A stretch of 64,000 nt of DNA. Source: Ornithinimicrobium tianjinense (GTDB lineage: Bacteria > Actinomycetota > Actinomycetes > Actinomycetales > Dermatophilaceae). Numbering within the stretch: the first letter of the stretch is position 1; each line of letters begins with the position of its first letter. Location: contig NZ_BMEM01000001.1 in assembly GCF_014636495.1 (NCBI RefSeq), positions 1,380,471-1,444,470 of the forward strand, given 5' to 3'. Of the stretch, positions 1 through 8,709 are shown piece by piece. Below the pieces are notes generated by a model that saw nothing but the letters and a program-made list of their open reading frames with translations, was not told the origin of the DNA and made no database searches. A program made the position numbers and the translations under genes.

Positions 1-1
1 G

Positions 2-1723
2 CTGACCAACACCGGCCACGACACCTACACCCTGGGCGCGGTCCGCCACGTGCTGCCGGTGCCCGAGGTCGCGGGCGAGCTGCTGGACTTCACCGGGCGG
101 CACACCTACGAGCGGGTCCCGCAGCGGCAGCCGTTCAGCGCCGGCGTCCACTCGCGCGAGGTGCGGACGGGACGCACCGGGCTGGACGCCGTGCACCTGC
201 TCTGCGCGGGCGAGCCCGGCTTCGGCTTCCGGCACGGCCAGGTGTGGGCCGTCCACCTCGGCTGGAGCGGCAACCAGCAGGCGTACGCCGAGCGCCTCCA
301 CAACGGCGCGCGGGTGCTCGGCGCCGGGGAGGCGCTGGAGCACGGGGAGCTGCGCCTCGCTCACGGGGAGTCGTGCACGACCCCGTGGCTGTATGCCGCG
401 CACGGCACCGGCCTCGACGAGGTCACTGCGCGCTTCCACGCCTTCTCGCGCAGCCGGCCGCACGCGCCCTCGCGCCCGAGGCCGGTGACGCTCAACACCT
501 GGGAGGCGGTCTACTTCGACCAATCCCTGGAGCGGCTGACGGCGCTGGCCGACGCCGGGGCCGCGGTGGGGACGGAGCGCTTCGTGCTGGACGACGGGTG
601 GTTCGGCGGGCGTTGTGACGACACGACGAGCCTGGGGGACTGGACCGTCTCGCCCGACGTCTGGCCCGACGGCCTGCAGCCGCTCATCGACCACGTGCAC
701 GGTCTCGGCATGGAGTTCGGGCTCTGGGTCGAGCCGGAGATGGTCAGCATCGACTCGGACCTGGCGAGGGCCCACCCGGAGTGGATCTTCGCCGCCGGCG
801 GCCGGCGGGGGCTGGAGTCGCGGCAGCAGCACGTGCTCGACCTCGGTCATCCGGGCGCGTACGCCCACGTGCGCGACCAGCTGGTGAGGCTGCTGCAGAC
901 CTACGACATCGCCTACCTGAAGTGGGACCACAACCGCTACCTCAACGACGCCGGCCACACCCCCGGGGGCGAGGCCGGGGTGCGCGCCCACACCCTCGCG
1001 GCCTACCGCCTGATGGACGAGCTGATCGCCGCCCGGCCAGGCCTGGAGATCGAGTCCTGCGCGGGCGGCGGCGGCCGGGTCGACCTCGGAGTCATGGAGC
1101 GCTGCGTGCGGGTCTGGGCCTCGGACTGCATCGACCCGCTGGAGCGCCAGCAGATCCAGCGGTGGACCTTCGCCCTGCTGCCGCCCGGCTGGGTCGGCAC
1201 CCACGTCGGCTCGCCGCGCGCGCACACCACCGGCCGGCGGCACGACCTGTCCTTCCGCGGCGAGACCGCGATCTGGGGGCACCTGGGGATCGAGTGGGAC
1301 CTCACCCGCGCGACGCCCGAGGAGCTGGCCGAGCTGGGGGAGTGGGTGGCCTTCCACAAGGCGCACCGCGACCTCCTGCACGAGGGCGTCGTCGTCAACG
1401 CCGACCACCCCGACGAGGCCGTCTGGGTGCACGGTGTGGTGGCGGTCGACGGTGCGGAGGCGCTCTACTCGGTGACCTCCCTGGGCCGGCCCGTGACCAC
1501 CGGTCCGGGGCGGGTGAGACTGCCCGGCCTCGATCCGACGCGCCGCTACCGCGCCTCCGTGCCGACACCCGGGACCGAGCTCCGGCGCGAGGGGCGCGGT
1601 GTCGTCCCCTGGACCCGTGAGGGCGTCGTGACGACGGGCCGGGTCCTCGCCGAGGTCGGCCTGCCCATGATCCCGCTCCTGCCGGAGCACTCCCACCTGA
1701 TCCACCTGGAAGAGGTCCGATGA
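2..1723 (+). CDS. alpha-galactosidase, GH36 family (5' end outside window)
   Basis: Hydrolyses terminal alpha-galactosides, for example melibiose and raffinose, releasing galactose. The frame is open from base 2, so the N-terminus lies upstream; 573 residues are present against roughly 700 for the family. Visible motifs: NTWEAVYFD, the nucleophile motif YLKWDHNR (Asp at partial residue 309), the glycine-rich ESCAGGGGR, and the likely acid/base Asp in WASDC (about residue 375). The stop overlaps the galK start (ATGA), so release of galactose is coupled to its phosphorylation. No signal peptide can be judged. Confidence 0.93.
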   Translation: MTNTGHDTYTLGAVRHVLPVPEVAGELLDFTGRHTYERVPQRQPFSAGVHSREVRTGRTGLDAVHLLCAGEPGFGFRHGQVWAVHLGWSGNQQAYAERLHNGARVLGAGEALEHGELRLAHGESCTTPWLYAAHGTGLDEVTARFHAFSRSRPHAPSRPRPVTLNTWEAVYFDQSLERLTALADAGAAVGTERFVLDDGWFGGRCDDTTSLGDWTVSPDVWPDGLQPLIDHVHGLGMEFGLWVEPEMVSIDSDLARAHPEWIFAAGGRRGLESRQQHVLDLGHPGAYAHVRDQLVRLLQTYDIAYLKWDHNRYLNDAGHTPGGEAGVRAHTLAAYRLMDELIAARPGLEIESCAGGGGRVDLGVMERCVRVWASDCIDPLERQQIQRWTFALLPPGWVGTHVGSPRAHTTGRRHDLSFRGETAIWGHLGIEWDLTRATPEELAELGEWVAFHKAHRDLLHEGVVVNADHPDEAVWVHGVVAVDGAEALYSVTSLGRPVTTGPGRVRLPGLDPTRRYRASVPTPGTELRREGRGVVPWTREGVVTTGRVLAEVGLPMIPLLPEHSHLIHLEEVR

Positions 1724-2928
1724 CGCGGCATTCAGAGACCGTCTGGCGCCCGCCCGCCGACGACGACGAGGTCGCGCACGAGCTGGCTCAGGGCTTTGCG
1801 GGGCGCTTCGGCGCGGAGCCGGACGGCGTGTGGGCGGCACCTGGCCGGGTCAACCTGATCGGCGAGCACACCGACTACAACGGCGGCTTCGCGCTGCCGT
1901 TCGCCCTCCCGCACCGGACCTACGCGGCGGTCCACCGACGCGAGGACGGGGTCCTGCGCCTCGCCTCCGTGCAGCAGGAGCGGACCTGGGAGGGTCGGGT
2001 GGCCGACGTGCGTCCCGGGCACCCCGAGGGATGGGCCGCGTATGTCGCCGGTGTCGCCTGGGCGCTCGCCGCCCACGCGCCCGCGGAGACGCTCGGCGCC
2101 GATGTCCTCGTCGACGGGCACGTGCCGCTCGGGGCGGGGCTGTCCTCGTCGGCCGCTCTGTCGTGCTCCGTCGGGGTGGCCCTGCGCGACCTGGTGCCGG
2201 AGCTCAGCGGGCTGGACCTGCCGGGGCTGGCTGCTGCCTGCGTGCGTGCCGAGAACGACATCGCCGGGGCCGCCACCGGGGGCATGGACCAGACGGTGTC
2301 GCTGCGTGCCGTCGACGAGCACCTCCTGCTCCTCGACGCCCGCGACTTCTCGATCGCGCCCGTGGCCTGGACCCTGCCCGAGCACGAGGTCCTGGTCGTC
2401 GACACGCGCGCGCACCACTCCCTCGCGGACGGTCAGTATGCCGCGCGCCGCTCCACCTGCGAGCGCGCAGCCCGCGCGCTCGGGGTGGGCTCGCTCCGCG
2501 AGCTCGACGCGTCGCATCTGGGCGACCTCGAGGTGGTGGCGACGCTGTCGTCGGTGCCCGACGGGCTGCGGCGCGTCCGCCACGTGACGACGGAGAACGA
2601 GCGTGTCCTCGACCTCGTGGCGGCGCTGCGCGAGCAGGACCCGACCCGCGTGGGGGCCCTGATGACGGCGTCGCACGTGTCGCTGCGCGACGACTACGAG
2701 GTGTCCTGCCTGGAGCTCGACGTCGCCGTGGACGCGGCCCTGGAGGCCGGTGCCCTCGGGGCCCGTATGACGGGCGGCGGCTTCGGGGGCTCGGCGGTCG
2801 CGCTGGTCCGGCGGCAGGACTGCGAGACCGTCGCCTCCGCCGTGGCGGCGGCCTTCGAGGACCGGGGCCTCGAACGGCCGCACCTCCTCCACGCGCTGCC
2901 CAGCCGACCGGCCGGACGGATCCGCTAG
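1720..2928 (+). CDS. galK: galactokinase
   Basis: Phosphorylates galactose to galactose-1-phosphate with ATP, the first step of the Leloir pathway. It is a 402-residue GHMP kinase. The galactokinase signature PGRVNLIGEHTDYN is at residues 41-54, the ATP-binding GLSSSAALS loop at about 140-148, the catalytic Asp region GGMDQ at 187-191, and MTGGGFGGS near the C-terminus. The start is fixed by the 4-base overlap with the alpha-galactosidase stop. galT and galE are not in the window and may lie upstream. It ends 6 bases before a convergent lipoprotein gene. Confidence 0.96.
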   Translation: MTRHSETVWRPPADDDEVAHELAQGFAGRFGAEPDGVWAAPGRVNLIGEHTDYNGGFALPFALPHRTYAAVHRREDGVLRLASVQQERTWEGRVADVRPGHPEGWAAYVAGVAWALAAHAPAETLGADVLVDGHVPLGAGLSSSAALSCSVGVALRDLVPELSGLDLPGLAAACVRAENDIAGAATGGMDQTVSLRAVDEHLLLLDARDFSIAPVAWTLPEHEVLVVDTRAHHSLADGQYAARRSTCERAARALGVGSLRELDASHLGDLEVVATLSSVPDGLRRVRHVTTENERVLDLVAALREQDPTRVGALMTASHVSLRDDYEVSCLELDVAVDAALEAGALGARMTGGGFGGSAVALVRRQDCETVASAVAAAFEDRGLERPHLLHALPSRPAGRIR

Positions 2929-2934
2929 CGGTCG

Positions 2935-3348
2935 TCACTGCGCCCGCGGGGCGTAGCGCCCCGGGATCGGGATGTGCGGTTCGGGGCAGCGGCTGTCGGC
3001 CAGCTGCTCGGAGACACGCGTCGTGATGATCTGGCCGTAGGCGGCCCCGTCCACGCAGGACTCCCAGAGCTCTCGTTGCTGCTGCTGGAGACGGTCCGCC
3101 TGCAGGCGGGCGCTGCTCAGGTCCTTGAGCAGGCGGTCGTCGCCCTGGTAGGGCAGGCCGGCCGGCACCGCCGGCACCCGGGAGCTGCTCGTCGTCGGGG
3201 CCGGAGGGGAGGGGAGGCTCTCTGGCGCCTCCTGCTGCCCGCAGGCGGTGAGGCCCGCCGAGGCGAGAAGGAGCGCGGCGACCAGGGTGGTCCGTGCGCC
3301 GTGCTGGTGGTGGCGTGGGCTGGCGATGCGGTGCTGGCTGATGCTCAT
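2935..3348 (-). CDS. small secreted lipoprotein, unknown function
   Basis: 137 residues. A basic N-terminus and hydrophobic stretch (VAALLLASAGL) end in a lipobox LTAC followed by Gly, so it should be lipidated at that Cys (residue 36) and anchored outside the membrane. A Pro/Ser/Thr-rich linker follows, then a region with Gln-rich helix LQADRLQQQQRELW and two further cysteines near the C-terminus. I recognise no family. The start has a GGGAGAG ribosome site. It is convergent with galK and downstream of the pta-ackA operon on the same strand, separated from it by a hairpin. Confidence 0.75.
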   Translation of the reverse strand: MSISQHRIASPRHHQHGARTTLVAALLLASAGLTACGQQEAPESLPSPPAPTTSSSRVPAVPAGLPYQGDDRLLKDLSSARLQADRLQQQQRELWESCVDGAAYGQIITTRVSEQLADSRCPEPHIPIPGRYAPRAQ

Positions 3349-3369
3349 GGTGCTCTCCCGTGATGGTCA

Positions 3370-3394
3370 GGTGCGGGTCCCTGCGACCCGCACC
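3370..3394 (-). terminator. hairpin after pta-ackA
   Basis: A perfect 10-bp inverted repeat (GGTGCGGGTC / GACCCGCACC) with a 5-base loop lies about 80 bases after the ackA stop and 22 bases before the lipoprotein start. There is no T-run, as is common for actinobacterial terminators. It could instead act in the leader of the lipoprotein gene. Confidence 0.5.
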
Positions 3395-3475
3395 TCGACC
3401 ATGAGCGACCCCGGTATCAGGGCAGCCTCAGGGCGGTGTCGTCCTGGTCACGGCATCATCGGAGGGCTGGTGCCC

Positions 3476-4675
3476 TCAGCGCGCGTGGACGACCTCGGCG
3501 GCCTGACGCGCGATCTCCCACTCCTCGTTCGTCGGCACGACCAGCACCGCGACCCGGCTGGCGTCGGTGCTGATGCGCCGCTCGCCCCGTCCGGACCCGT
3601 TGGCCTCCACGTCCAGCTCGACGCCGAAGCCCGCGAGCCGCTCGACGACCGCGGCCCGGAGCTGCGCGTCGTTCTCGCCGATGCCGGCGGTGAAGACGAG
3701 CGCGTCCAGCCGACCCAGCACCGCGGCATACCCGCCGACGTAGTGGAGGAGCCGGTGCACCACGACGTCGAAGGCGAGCTGGGCGTCGGGGTCCCCGGCC
3801 GCGCGCCGCTGCTGGACCTGGCGCATGTCGGCCGACCCGCTCAGCCCGAGCAGACCGCTCTCCTTGGAGAGCGCGCGGTCGTAGTCCTCCACCGTGAGGC
3901 CGGCGACGTGGTGCAGGTGCCGGGCGAGCCCGGGGTCCAGGTCACCCGGGCGCGTGCCCATGACGAGTCCCTCCAGAGGCGTGAGGCCCATGGAGGTGTC
4001 GACGGAGCGCCCGCCGTCGACCGCGGTCGCGCTGGCACCGTTGCCGAGGTGCAGCACGACGGTCGCGAGCTCCTCGAGGGGGCGGCCCAGCAGCTCGGCG
4101 GCGCGACGTGAGACGTAGGCGTGCGAGGTGCCGTGAAACCCGTAGCGGCGCACCCGGTGCTCCTCGCGCCAGGCGCGAGGCACGGCATACGTCGAGGCGG
4201 CGGCGGGCATCGTCTGGTGGAAGGCGGTGTCGAAGACGGCCACCTGCGGCACGTCCGGGAACTGCGACTGCGTGGCGCGGATGCCCTGGAGGTTGCCGGG
4301 GTTGTGCAGCGGCGCGAGCGGGATCAGCCGCTCGACGGTGGCCAGGACCTCGTCGGTGACGAGCGTCGGGTCGGCGAAGTCCTGACCGCCGTGCACGACC
4401 CGGTGACCCACGGCGAGGAGGTCGACGTCACCGAGGTCCGGTCCGTATGCCGTGAACGCCTCCGTCATCTGGGTCACCGCGGCCGCGTGGTCGGCCACGT
4501 CGCGTTCGAGGACGTGGCGCTGCCCGTCGACCTCGTGGTGGACGACGCCCGCGTCGAGACCGATGCGCTCGATGAGCCCCTTGGCGAAGCAGGCGCCCGT
4601 GGTCGGGTCGACGAGCTGGTACTTCAGCGAGGACGACCCGGCGTTGACGACGAGGACCCCGGACAGACGCGGCAT
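3476..4675 (-). CDS. ackA: acetate kinase
   Basis: Interconverts acetyl phosphate and ADP with acetate and ATP; with Pta it forms the acetate overflow/assimilation pathway. 399 residues, the usual length. The N-terminal phosphate-binding VNAGSSSLK is at residues 10-18, followed by HRVVHGG, the GFHGTSH motif and the LGNGAS nucleotide-binding loop. The start ATG gives MPRLSG; the longer open frame upstream is only read-through of the pta region in another frame. It lies 5 bases after pta and is surely co-transcribed. Confidence 0.96.
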   Translation of the reverse strand: MPRLSGVLVVNAGSSSLKYQLVDPTTGACFAKGLIERIGLDAGVVHHEVDGQRHVLERDVADHAAAVTQMTEAFTAYGPDLGDVDLLAVGHRVVHGGQDFADPTLVTDEVLATVERLIPLAPLHNPGNLQGIRATQSQFPDVPQVAVFDTAFHQTMPAAASTYAVPRAWREEHRVRRYGFHGTSHAYVSRRAAELLGRPLEELATVVLHLGNGASATAVDGGRSVDTSMGLTPLEGLVMGTRPGDLDPGLARHLHHVAGLTVEDYDRALSKESGLLGLSGSADMRQVQQRRAAGDPDAQLAFDVVVHRLLHYVGGYAAVLGRLDALVFTAGIGENDAQLRAAVVERLAGFGVELDVEANGSGRGERRISTDASRVAVLVVPTNEEWEIARQAAEVVHAR

Positions 4676-4680
4676 ACCGC

Positions 4681-6765
4681 TCAGCCCCTTGCCTGGATAG
4701 CGGTGATGGCCACCGTGTTGACGATGTCGCGGACGGTCGCGCCGCGGGACAGGTCGTTGACGGGGGCGTTGAGCCCCTGGAGGACCGGGCCGACAGCCAC
4801 CGCGGAGGCGCTGCGCTGCACCGCCTTGTAGGTGTTGTTGCCCGTGTTGAGGTCGGGGAAGACCAGCACGGTGGCGTGGCCCGCGACCGGCGAGCCCTGG
4901 AGCTTGGTCGCGGCGACGGCGGGGTCGACGGCCGCGTCGTACTGGATCGGGCCCTCGACGAGGAGCTCCGGCGCGCGCTCGCGCACGTGGGCGGTGGCCG
5001 TCCGCACCTTGTCGACGTCGGCGCCCGATCCGGACCCGCCCGTGGAGTAGGAGAGCATGGCGACCCGGGGCTCGACGCCGAACTGCGCCGCGGTGCGGGC
5101 CGAGCTGATCGCGATGTCGGCGAGCTGCTCGGCGGTCGGGTCGGGGTTGATGGCGCAGTCGCCGTAGACGAGGACGCGGTCGGCCAGGCACATGAAGAAG
5201 ACGCTGGAGACCACCGAGACCCCCGGCGCCGTGCGGATGACCTCCAGCGCCGGCCGCACCGTGTGGGCCGTCGACGTGATCGAGCCGGAGACCATGCCGT
5301 CGGCGTGGCCACCGTGCACCATGAGCGTGCCGAAGTAGGCGCCGTCGGTCACGAGGTCGTGCGCCTGCTCCGGGGTCATGCCCTTGTGCGCGCGCAGCTC
5401 GGCGTAGGTGGTCGTGAACTCCTCGCGCAGCGGGCTCGTGCGCGGGTCGATCACCGCGGCCTCGTCCAGGTGCAGGCCGAGGGAGGCGGCACGGTCCCGC
5501 ACCTCGGCCTCGTCGCCGAGCAGCGTGAGGCGCGCGACGCGGCGGGCGAGCAGGGTGTCGGCGGCGCGCAGGATGCGCGGCTCGGTGCCCTCCGGCAGCA
5601 CGATGTGCGCGTCGGCCTCGCGGGCTCGGGCGGTGAGGTCGTGCTCGAACATGAGCGGGGTGACGACCCGGGTGCCGTGGCCCGCGCCGCGTCGCTCGCT
5701 GGGGGAGGGCAGGAGCGCGCCGATGTCGACGTGGCCGTGGACGAGGGCCCGGGCCCGCTCGATCTTGCGGGAGGAGCGGGTGCCGATCCGGCCGCGGACC
5801 GCGTGCATCGCGGTGGCCGTGCTCATGGTGCCGGTGGTGCAGGAGATGATCGGCAGCTCCACGCCGAGACCCTCCATGAGCCGGGTCACCTGGGGCGTGG
5901 GCAGGAACCCGCCGTTGAGGACCACCGCGGACAGCGAGGGGAAGGTGGAGGAGCGGTGGGCCAGGATCGTCGCCAGCAGCACCTCCTCGCGGTCGCCGGG
6001 GCAGATCAGCACGCAGCCCTCGCGCAGCCGGTCGAGCACGTGCGGCATCGTCATCCCGGCGACGACGAACCCGGTGACCTCGCGGTCGAGACGCGTCTCG
6101 TCGCCGAGCAGCAGGCGCCCGTCCACCGAGGCCATCAGGTCGTGCACCGTCGGCGCGCTGAGGAGGGCGTCCGCGGGGACGGCGAACACCGAGGGGACCT
6201 CGGGCAGCCGGCGGGTCAGGACGTCCCTGACCTGCTCGAGCTGGTCGGGGTTGACGCGGTTGGCGACGAGGGCGGCGACGTCGGCGTGCCGGCTGCGGGC
6301 CTCGTGGACGATCAGCTCGGCCGCGGTCGCGCACTCCTCGACGGAGCGGTCGGTGCCTGGGACGACCAGCACCATCGGAGCCCCCAGGTGCGCCGCGAGC
6401 GCGGCGTTGGTGGAGAACTCCGTCGGCGTCGGGACGTCGGTGAAGTCCGAGCCGACGACGAGGACCGTGTCGTGGTCGGCGGCGAAGGTGTGGAAGCGGT
6501 CCACGACGGAGCTGGTGGCCGCCTCGGGGTCGGCGCGCATCTCCTCGTAGGTGACGCCCACCCCGGCCGCCGGCTCCAGCGGGCTCGTCGACAGCGGGTG
6601 CAGCAGCTCGATGAGCGGGTCGTGCGCCCGGTCGAGGACGAGCGGGCGGAAGACGCCGACCCGCCCCCCGCGGGCGCAGGCCTCGGCCAGCAGCCCGACG
6701 GCGAGCGCGGACTTGCCCGACTGGGACTCGGCGGAGGACAGGTAGAGAGCTGTGGCGCTCGACAT
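4681..6765 (-). CDS. pta: phosphate acetyltransferase
   Basis: Converts acetyl-CoA and phosphate to acetyl phosphate. This is the long, 694-residue form. It has an N-terminal P-loop dethiobiotin-synthetase-like domain (AESQSGKS at about residues 10-17), a central DRTGG-type regulatory domain, and a C-terminal phosphotransacetylase domain from about residue 370 (IVLPEGTEPRILRA and ARTAAQFGVEPRVAMLSYS). I chose the ATG giving MSSATALYL because a -10 hexamer TAGGCT sits 7 bases before it, suggesting a leaderless message. ackA follows in the same operon. Confidence 0.95.
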   Translation of the reverse strand: MSSATALYLSSAESQSGKSALAVGLLAEACARGGRVGVFRPLVLDRAHDPLIELLHPLSTSPLEPAAGVGVTYEEMRADPEAATSSVVDRFHTFAADHDTVLVVGSDFTDVPTPTEFSTNAALAAHLGAPMVLVVPGTDRSVEECATAAELIVHEARSRHADVAALVANRVNPDQLEQVRDVLTRRLPEVPSVFAVPADALLSAPTVHDLMASVDGRLLLGDETRLDREVTGFVVAGMTMPHVLDRLREGCVLICPGDREEVLLATILAHRSSTFPSLSAVVLNGGFLPTPQVTRLMEGLGVELPIISCTTGTMSTATAMHAVRGRIGTRSSRKIERARALVHGHVDIGALLPSPSERRGAGHGTRVVTPLMFEHDLTARAREADAHIVLPEGTEPRILRAADTLLARRVARLTLLGDEAEVRDRAASLGLHLDEAAVIDPRTSPLREEFTTTYAELRAHKGMTPEQAHDLVTDGAYFGTLMVHGGHADGMVSGSITSTAHTVRPALEVIRTAPGVSVVSSVFFMCLADRVLVYGDCAINPDPTAEQLADIAISSARTAAQFGVEPRVAMLSYSTGGSGSGADVDKVRTATAHVRERAPELLVEGPIQYDAAVDPAVAATKLQGSPVAGHATVLVFPDLNTGNNTYKAVQRSASAVAVGPVLQGLNAPVNDLSRGATVRDIVNTVAITAIQARG

Positions 6766-6772
6766 GCTGACC

Positions 6773-6778
6773 AGCCTA
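6773..6778 (-). promoter_or_regulatory. -10 element of leaderless pta-ackA promoter
   Basis: Read on the minus strand this is TAGGCT, 7 bases before the pta ATG, so transcription should begin at or next to the start codon. Confidence 0.55.
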
Positions 6779-6818
6779 GACGTGTGACCCCGGCCACCTG
6801 GTGGCAGCATGGCTCCTC

Positions 6819-7739
6819 ATGAGCGGTGCGCGGTCAGGTATGCCGGGAGTGCGGGTCTGGGTCGACGGTCGCCTCGTGGAGGAGGGGCCGTCGTTCGACG
6901 CGCTCGACCACGGGATCACGGTCGGTGACGGCGTCTTCGAGACCGCGAAGGTGGTGGACGGGCAGGTCTTCGCCCGGGACCGGCACCACGACCGGATGGA
7001 CGCCTCGCTCGCGGCCCTGCGGCTGCCCCCGCTGGACCGCGCCCGGATGGACGAGGGCATCGCCGCGGTCCTCGGCGTCGGGCCGCTGCCGTTCGGCCGG
7101 CTGCGCTGGACGGTGACGGCCGGCCCCGGACCGCTGGGCAGCGACCGCCTGCCGGGCGCCGCGACATACCTCGTCACCGCGGTCGCGCAGGACCGACCGC
7201 CGTCGTCCACCTCGGTCGCCGTCGTGCCCTGGACCCGCAACGAGCGGGGCGCGCTCGTCGGCGTGAAGTCGACCTCCTACGCCGAGAACGTCGTCGCCCT
7301 GGCCGCCGCCAAGCGGATGGGAGCCACCGAGGCGCTGCTGGCCAACACCGCGGGGGAACTGTGCGAGGGCACCGGCTCCAACGTCTTCGTGGTCCGCGGC
7401 GACCGGATCACCACCCCGGCCCTGGAGAGCGGGCCCCTGGCCGGGGTGACGCGCGCTCTGGCGATCCGGTGGCTGCGGGAGGAGGGGATGGACGTCGCCG
7501 AGGACCGGCTGCCGCTGAGCGTCCTCGACGAGGCCGACGAGGTCTGGATCACCTCCAGCGTGCGCGACATCTGCGCCGTGACCCGCATCGAGGTGGCGCC
7601 CGCCGCGCGCACCGCCGCCGGCACGACGCTGGCCGCGCCGGCCGTCTCGGCGCGCACGCTGGGGGACGGCCCCGGGCCGCTCGCCCGCGCGGCGCAGGAG
7701 ATCTTCGCCCGACGCGCCGCAGCGGAACCGAACCCGTGA
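6819..7739 (+). CDS. class IV PLP aminotransferase (aminodeoxychorismate lyase/branched-chain type)
   Basis: Fold-type IV PLP enzyme, 306 residues. It opens with VRVWVDGRLV and DHGITVGDGVFET, both typical of the family. The PLP lysine is in VGVKSTSYAEN, and the phosphate-binding segment is LCEGTGSNVFVV. These features fit 4-amino-4-deoxychorismate lyase (PabC, folate synthesis) or a branched-chain/D-amino-acid transaminase; sequence alone does not settle the substrate. The start is uncertain: ATG at 6819 or at 6840, neither with a strong ribosome site. It stands alone, divergent from pta. Confidence 0.85.
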   Translation: MSGARSGMPGVRVWVDGRLVEEGPSFDALDHGITVGDGVFETAKVVDGQVFARDRHHDRMDASLAALRLPPLDRARMDEGIAAVLGVGPLPFGRLRWTVTAGPGPLGSDRLPGAATYLVTAVAQDRPPSSTSVAVVPWTRNERGALVGVKSTSYAENVVALAAAKRMGATEALLANTAGELCEGTGSNVFVVRGDRITTPALESGPLAGVTRALAIRWLREEGMDVAEDRLPLSVLDEADEVWITSSVRDICAVTRIEVAPAARTAAGTTLAAPAVSARTLGDGPGPLARAAQEIFARRAAAEPNP

Positions 7740-7791
7740 GCCGACGCCCCGACACGCGGCCACCGGATTTCGCACGGGCGGCCCGGCCCGG

Positions 7792-7797
7792 TAGAGT
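7792..7797 (+). promoter_or_regulatory. -10 element of tRNA-Val promoter
   Basis: TAGAGT, 26 bases before the tRNA 5' end, the only clear -10-like hexamer in the gap after the aminotransferase gene. Confidence 0.5.
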
Positions 7798-7823
7798 AAG
7801 CCCTCGCGCCCGTCGGGTGCTCC

Positions 7824-7897
7824 GGACGTGTAGCTCAGCTGGTTAGAGCGCTCGCTTCACACGCGAGAGGTCAGGGGTTCGAGTCCCTTCACGTCCA
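7824..7897 (+). tRNA. tRNA-Val (anticodon CAC)
   Basis: Complete cloverleaf: acceptor GGACGTG pairs with CACGTCC, D-arm GCTC/GAGC, anticodon stem CTCGC/GCGAG with loop TTCACAC giving anticodon CAC (reads GUG), and T-arm AGGGG-TTCGAGT-CCCTT. The discriminator is A and the CCA end is not encoded. A strong terminator follows 20 bases later. Confidence 0.97.
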
Positions 7898-7917
7898 CCC
7901 GGACTGTTTCTCAGTCA

Positions 7918-7955
7918 GGCCCTCATCGGCGTACGCGCCGATGGGGGCCTTCTTC
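7918..7955 (+). terminator. Rho-independent terminator after tRNA-Val
   Basis: A 14-bp stem (GGCCCTCATCGGCG with CGCCGATGGGGGCC, one G-U pair) is closed by a TACG loop, a member of the very stable UNCG tetraloops, and followed by TTCTTCGT. Confidence 0.88.
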
Positions 7956-8020
7956 GTGGGGTGCCGGTGGACGTTCGCTCGGCGTGGAGCTGATCGACGT
8001 GGACCTGGTCGACCGGGCGT

Positions 8021-8050
8021 CCGCGCCGCTCAGAGCCGCGCCGCTCAGAG
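8021..8050. repeat. 15-bp perfect tandem duplication at flavodoxin stop
   Basis: The unit CCGCGCCGCTCAGAG occurs twice head to tail (8021-8035 and 8036-8050). The second copy contains the stop codon of the minus-strand flavodoxin gene, so the duplication added 15 bases just beyond the stop without changing the protein. Confidence 0.85.
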
Positions 8051-8554
8051 CCGGGTCGCCAGGGCGGCGCCCCAGGCGTGCGCCCGCTCCACCTCGCCGT
8101 CGAGCAGCGGACCCTCGGTGGTCGCGACCCAGAAGACCTCCGGCTCCGCCACCAGGTCGCAGCCCAGCCGACGCAGCCGGCGCGCCGCCACCTTGCTGGC
8201 GGTCCCCGGCAGGTTGGGGTGGCGGATGTGGGTGTCGAAGGTCGCCACCGGGCGCTCGCAGTGACCGGCGGCGTCGAGCCACTCGCGGACGCCCGAGCTC
8301 ACGTCGGCACCTCCCTTGCTGTGCGCGTCGGCGCGGGTCGCGGGCCGGCTCAGGCCGAAGGCATGGGTCGGTGCCCCGACGACCAGCAGGTCGGCACGGA
8401 CGTCCTCCAGCGGGGGAGCGGACCCGATGTCGACGACCTCGGTGTCGACGTGCTCACGGAGCCCGTCCGCCACCGCCTCGGCCACCGTGCGGGTGTTGCC
8501 CCACGCGGACTCGTAGACGACCAGCGCGGTCGTGGCGTGCTGTCTCACGTCCAT
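8045..8554 (-). CDS. flavodoxin-like FMN protein
   Basis: 169 residues. The N-terminal strand and FMN phosphate loop read ALVVYESAWGNTRTVAEAV, the flavodoxin signature. The ADLLVVGAPTHAFGLS segment matches the second FMN-contact loop. It is probably an electron carrier or a flavodoxin-domain enzyme of the MioC/WrbA/protoporphyrinogen-oxidase group. The start ATG has a GGAGGT ribosome site 5 bases upstream; the longer open frame lacks one. It is divergent from an FAD-Rieske oxidoreductase, a plausible redox neighbour, but nothing proves partnership. Confidence 0.85.
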   Translation of the reverse strand: MDVRQHATTALVVYESAWGNTRTVAEAVADGLREHVDTEVVDIGSAPPLEDVRADLLVVGAPTHAFGLSRPATRADAHSKGGADVSSGVREWLDAAGHCERPVATFDTHIRHPNLPGTASKVAARRLRRLGCDLVAEPEVFWVATTEGPLLDGEVERAHAWGAALATRL

Positions 8555-8709
8555 GGGCACCTCCAACGTGCTCCCTCCAGCCAAGCACCGGGGCGCCGAC
8601 GGGACAACGACCCAGGTCATACCGTGGCTGTCTGGTGCGTCACAGGGTTGTCCGGTGCCGCACGCCGGTTCGGGGCGCGACCGGCGCGCGACGGTGCCAC
8701 GGTGGAGGC

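Noticed and set aside
3476-6334. 952-codon frame through ackA and much of pta
   Set aside because: Only the last 399 codons are AckA; the upstream part is pta read in a wrong frame.
4876-6822. 648-codon plus-strand frame opposite pta
   Set aside because: Antisense shadow of pta with Gly/Asp/Val-biased composition and no motif.
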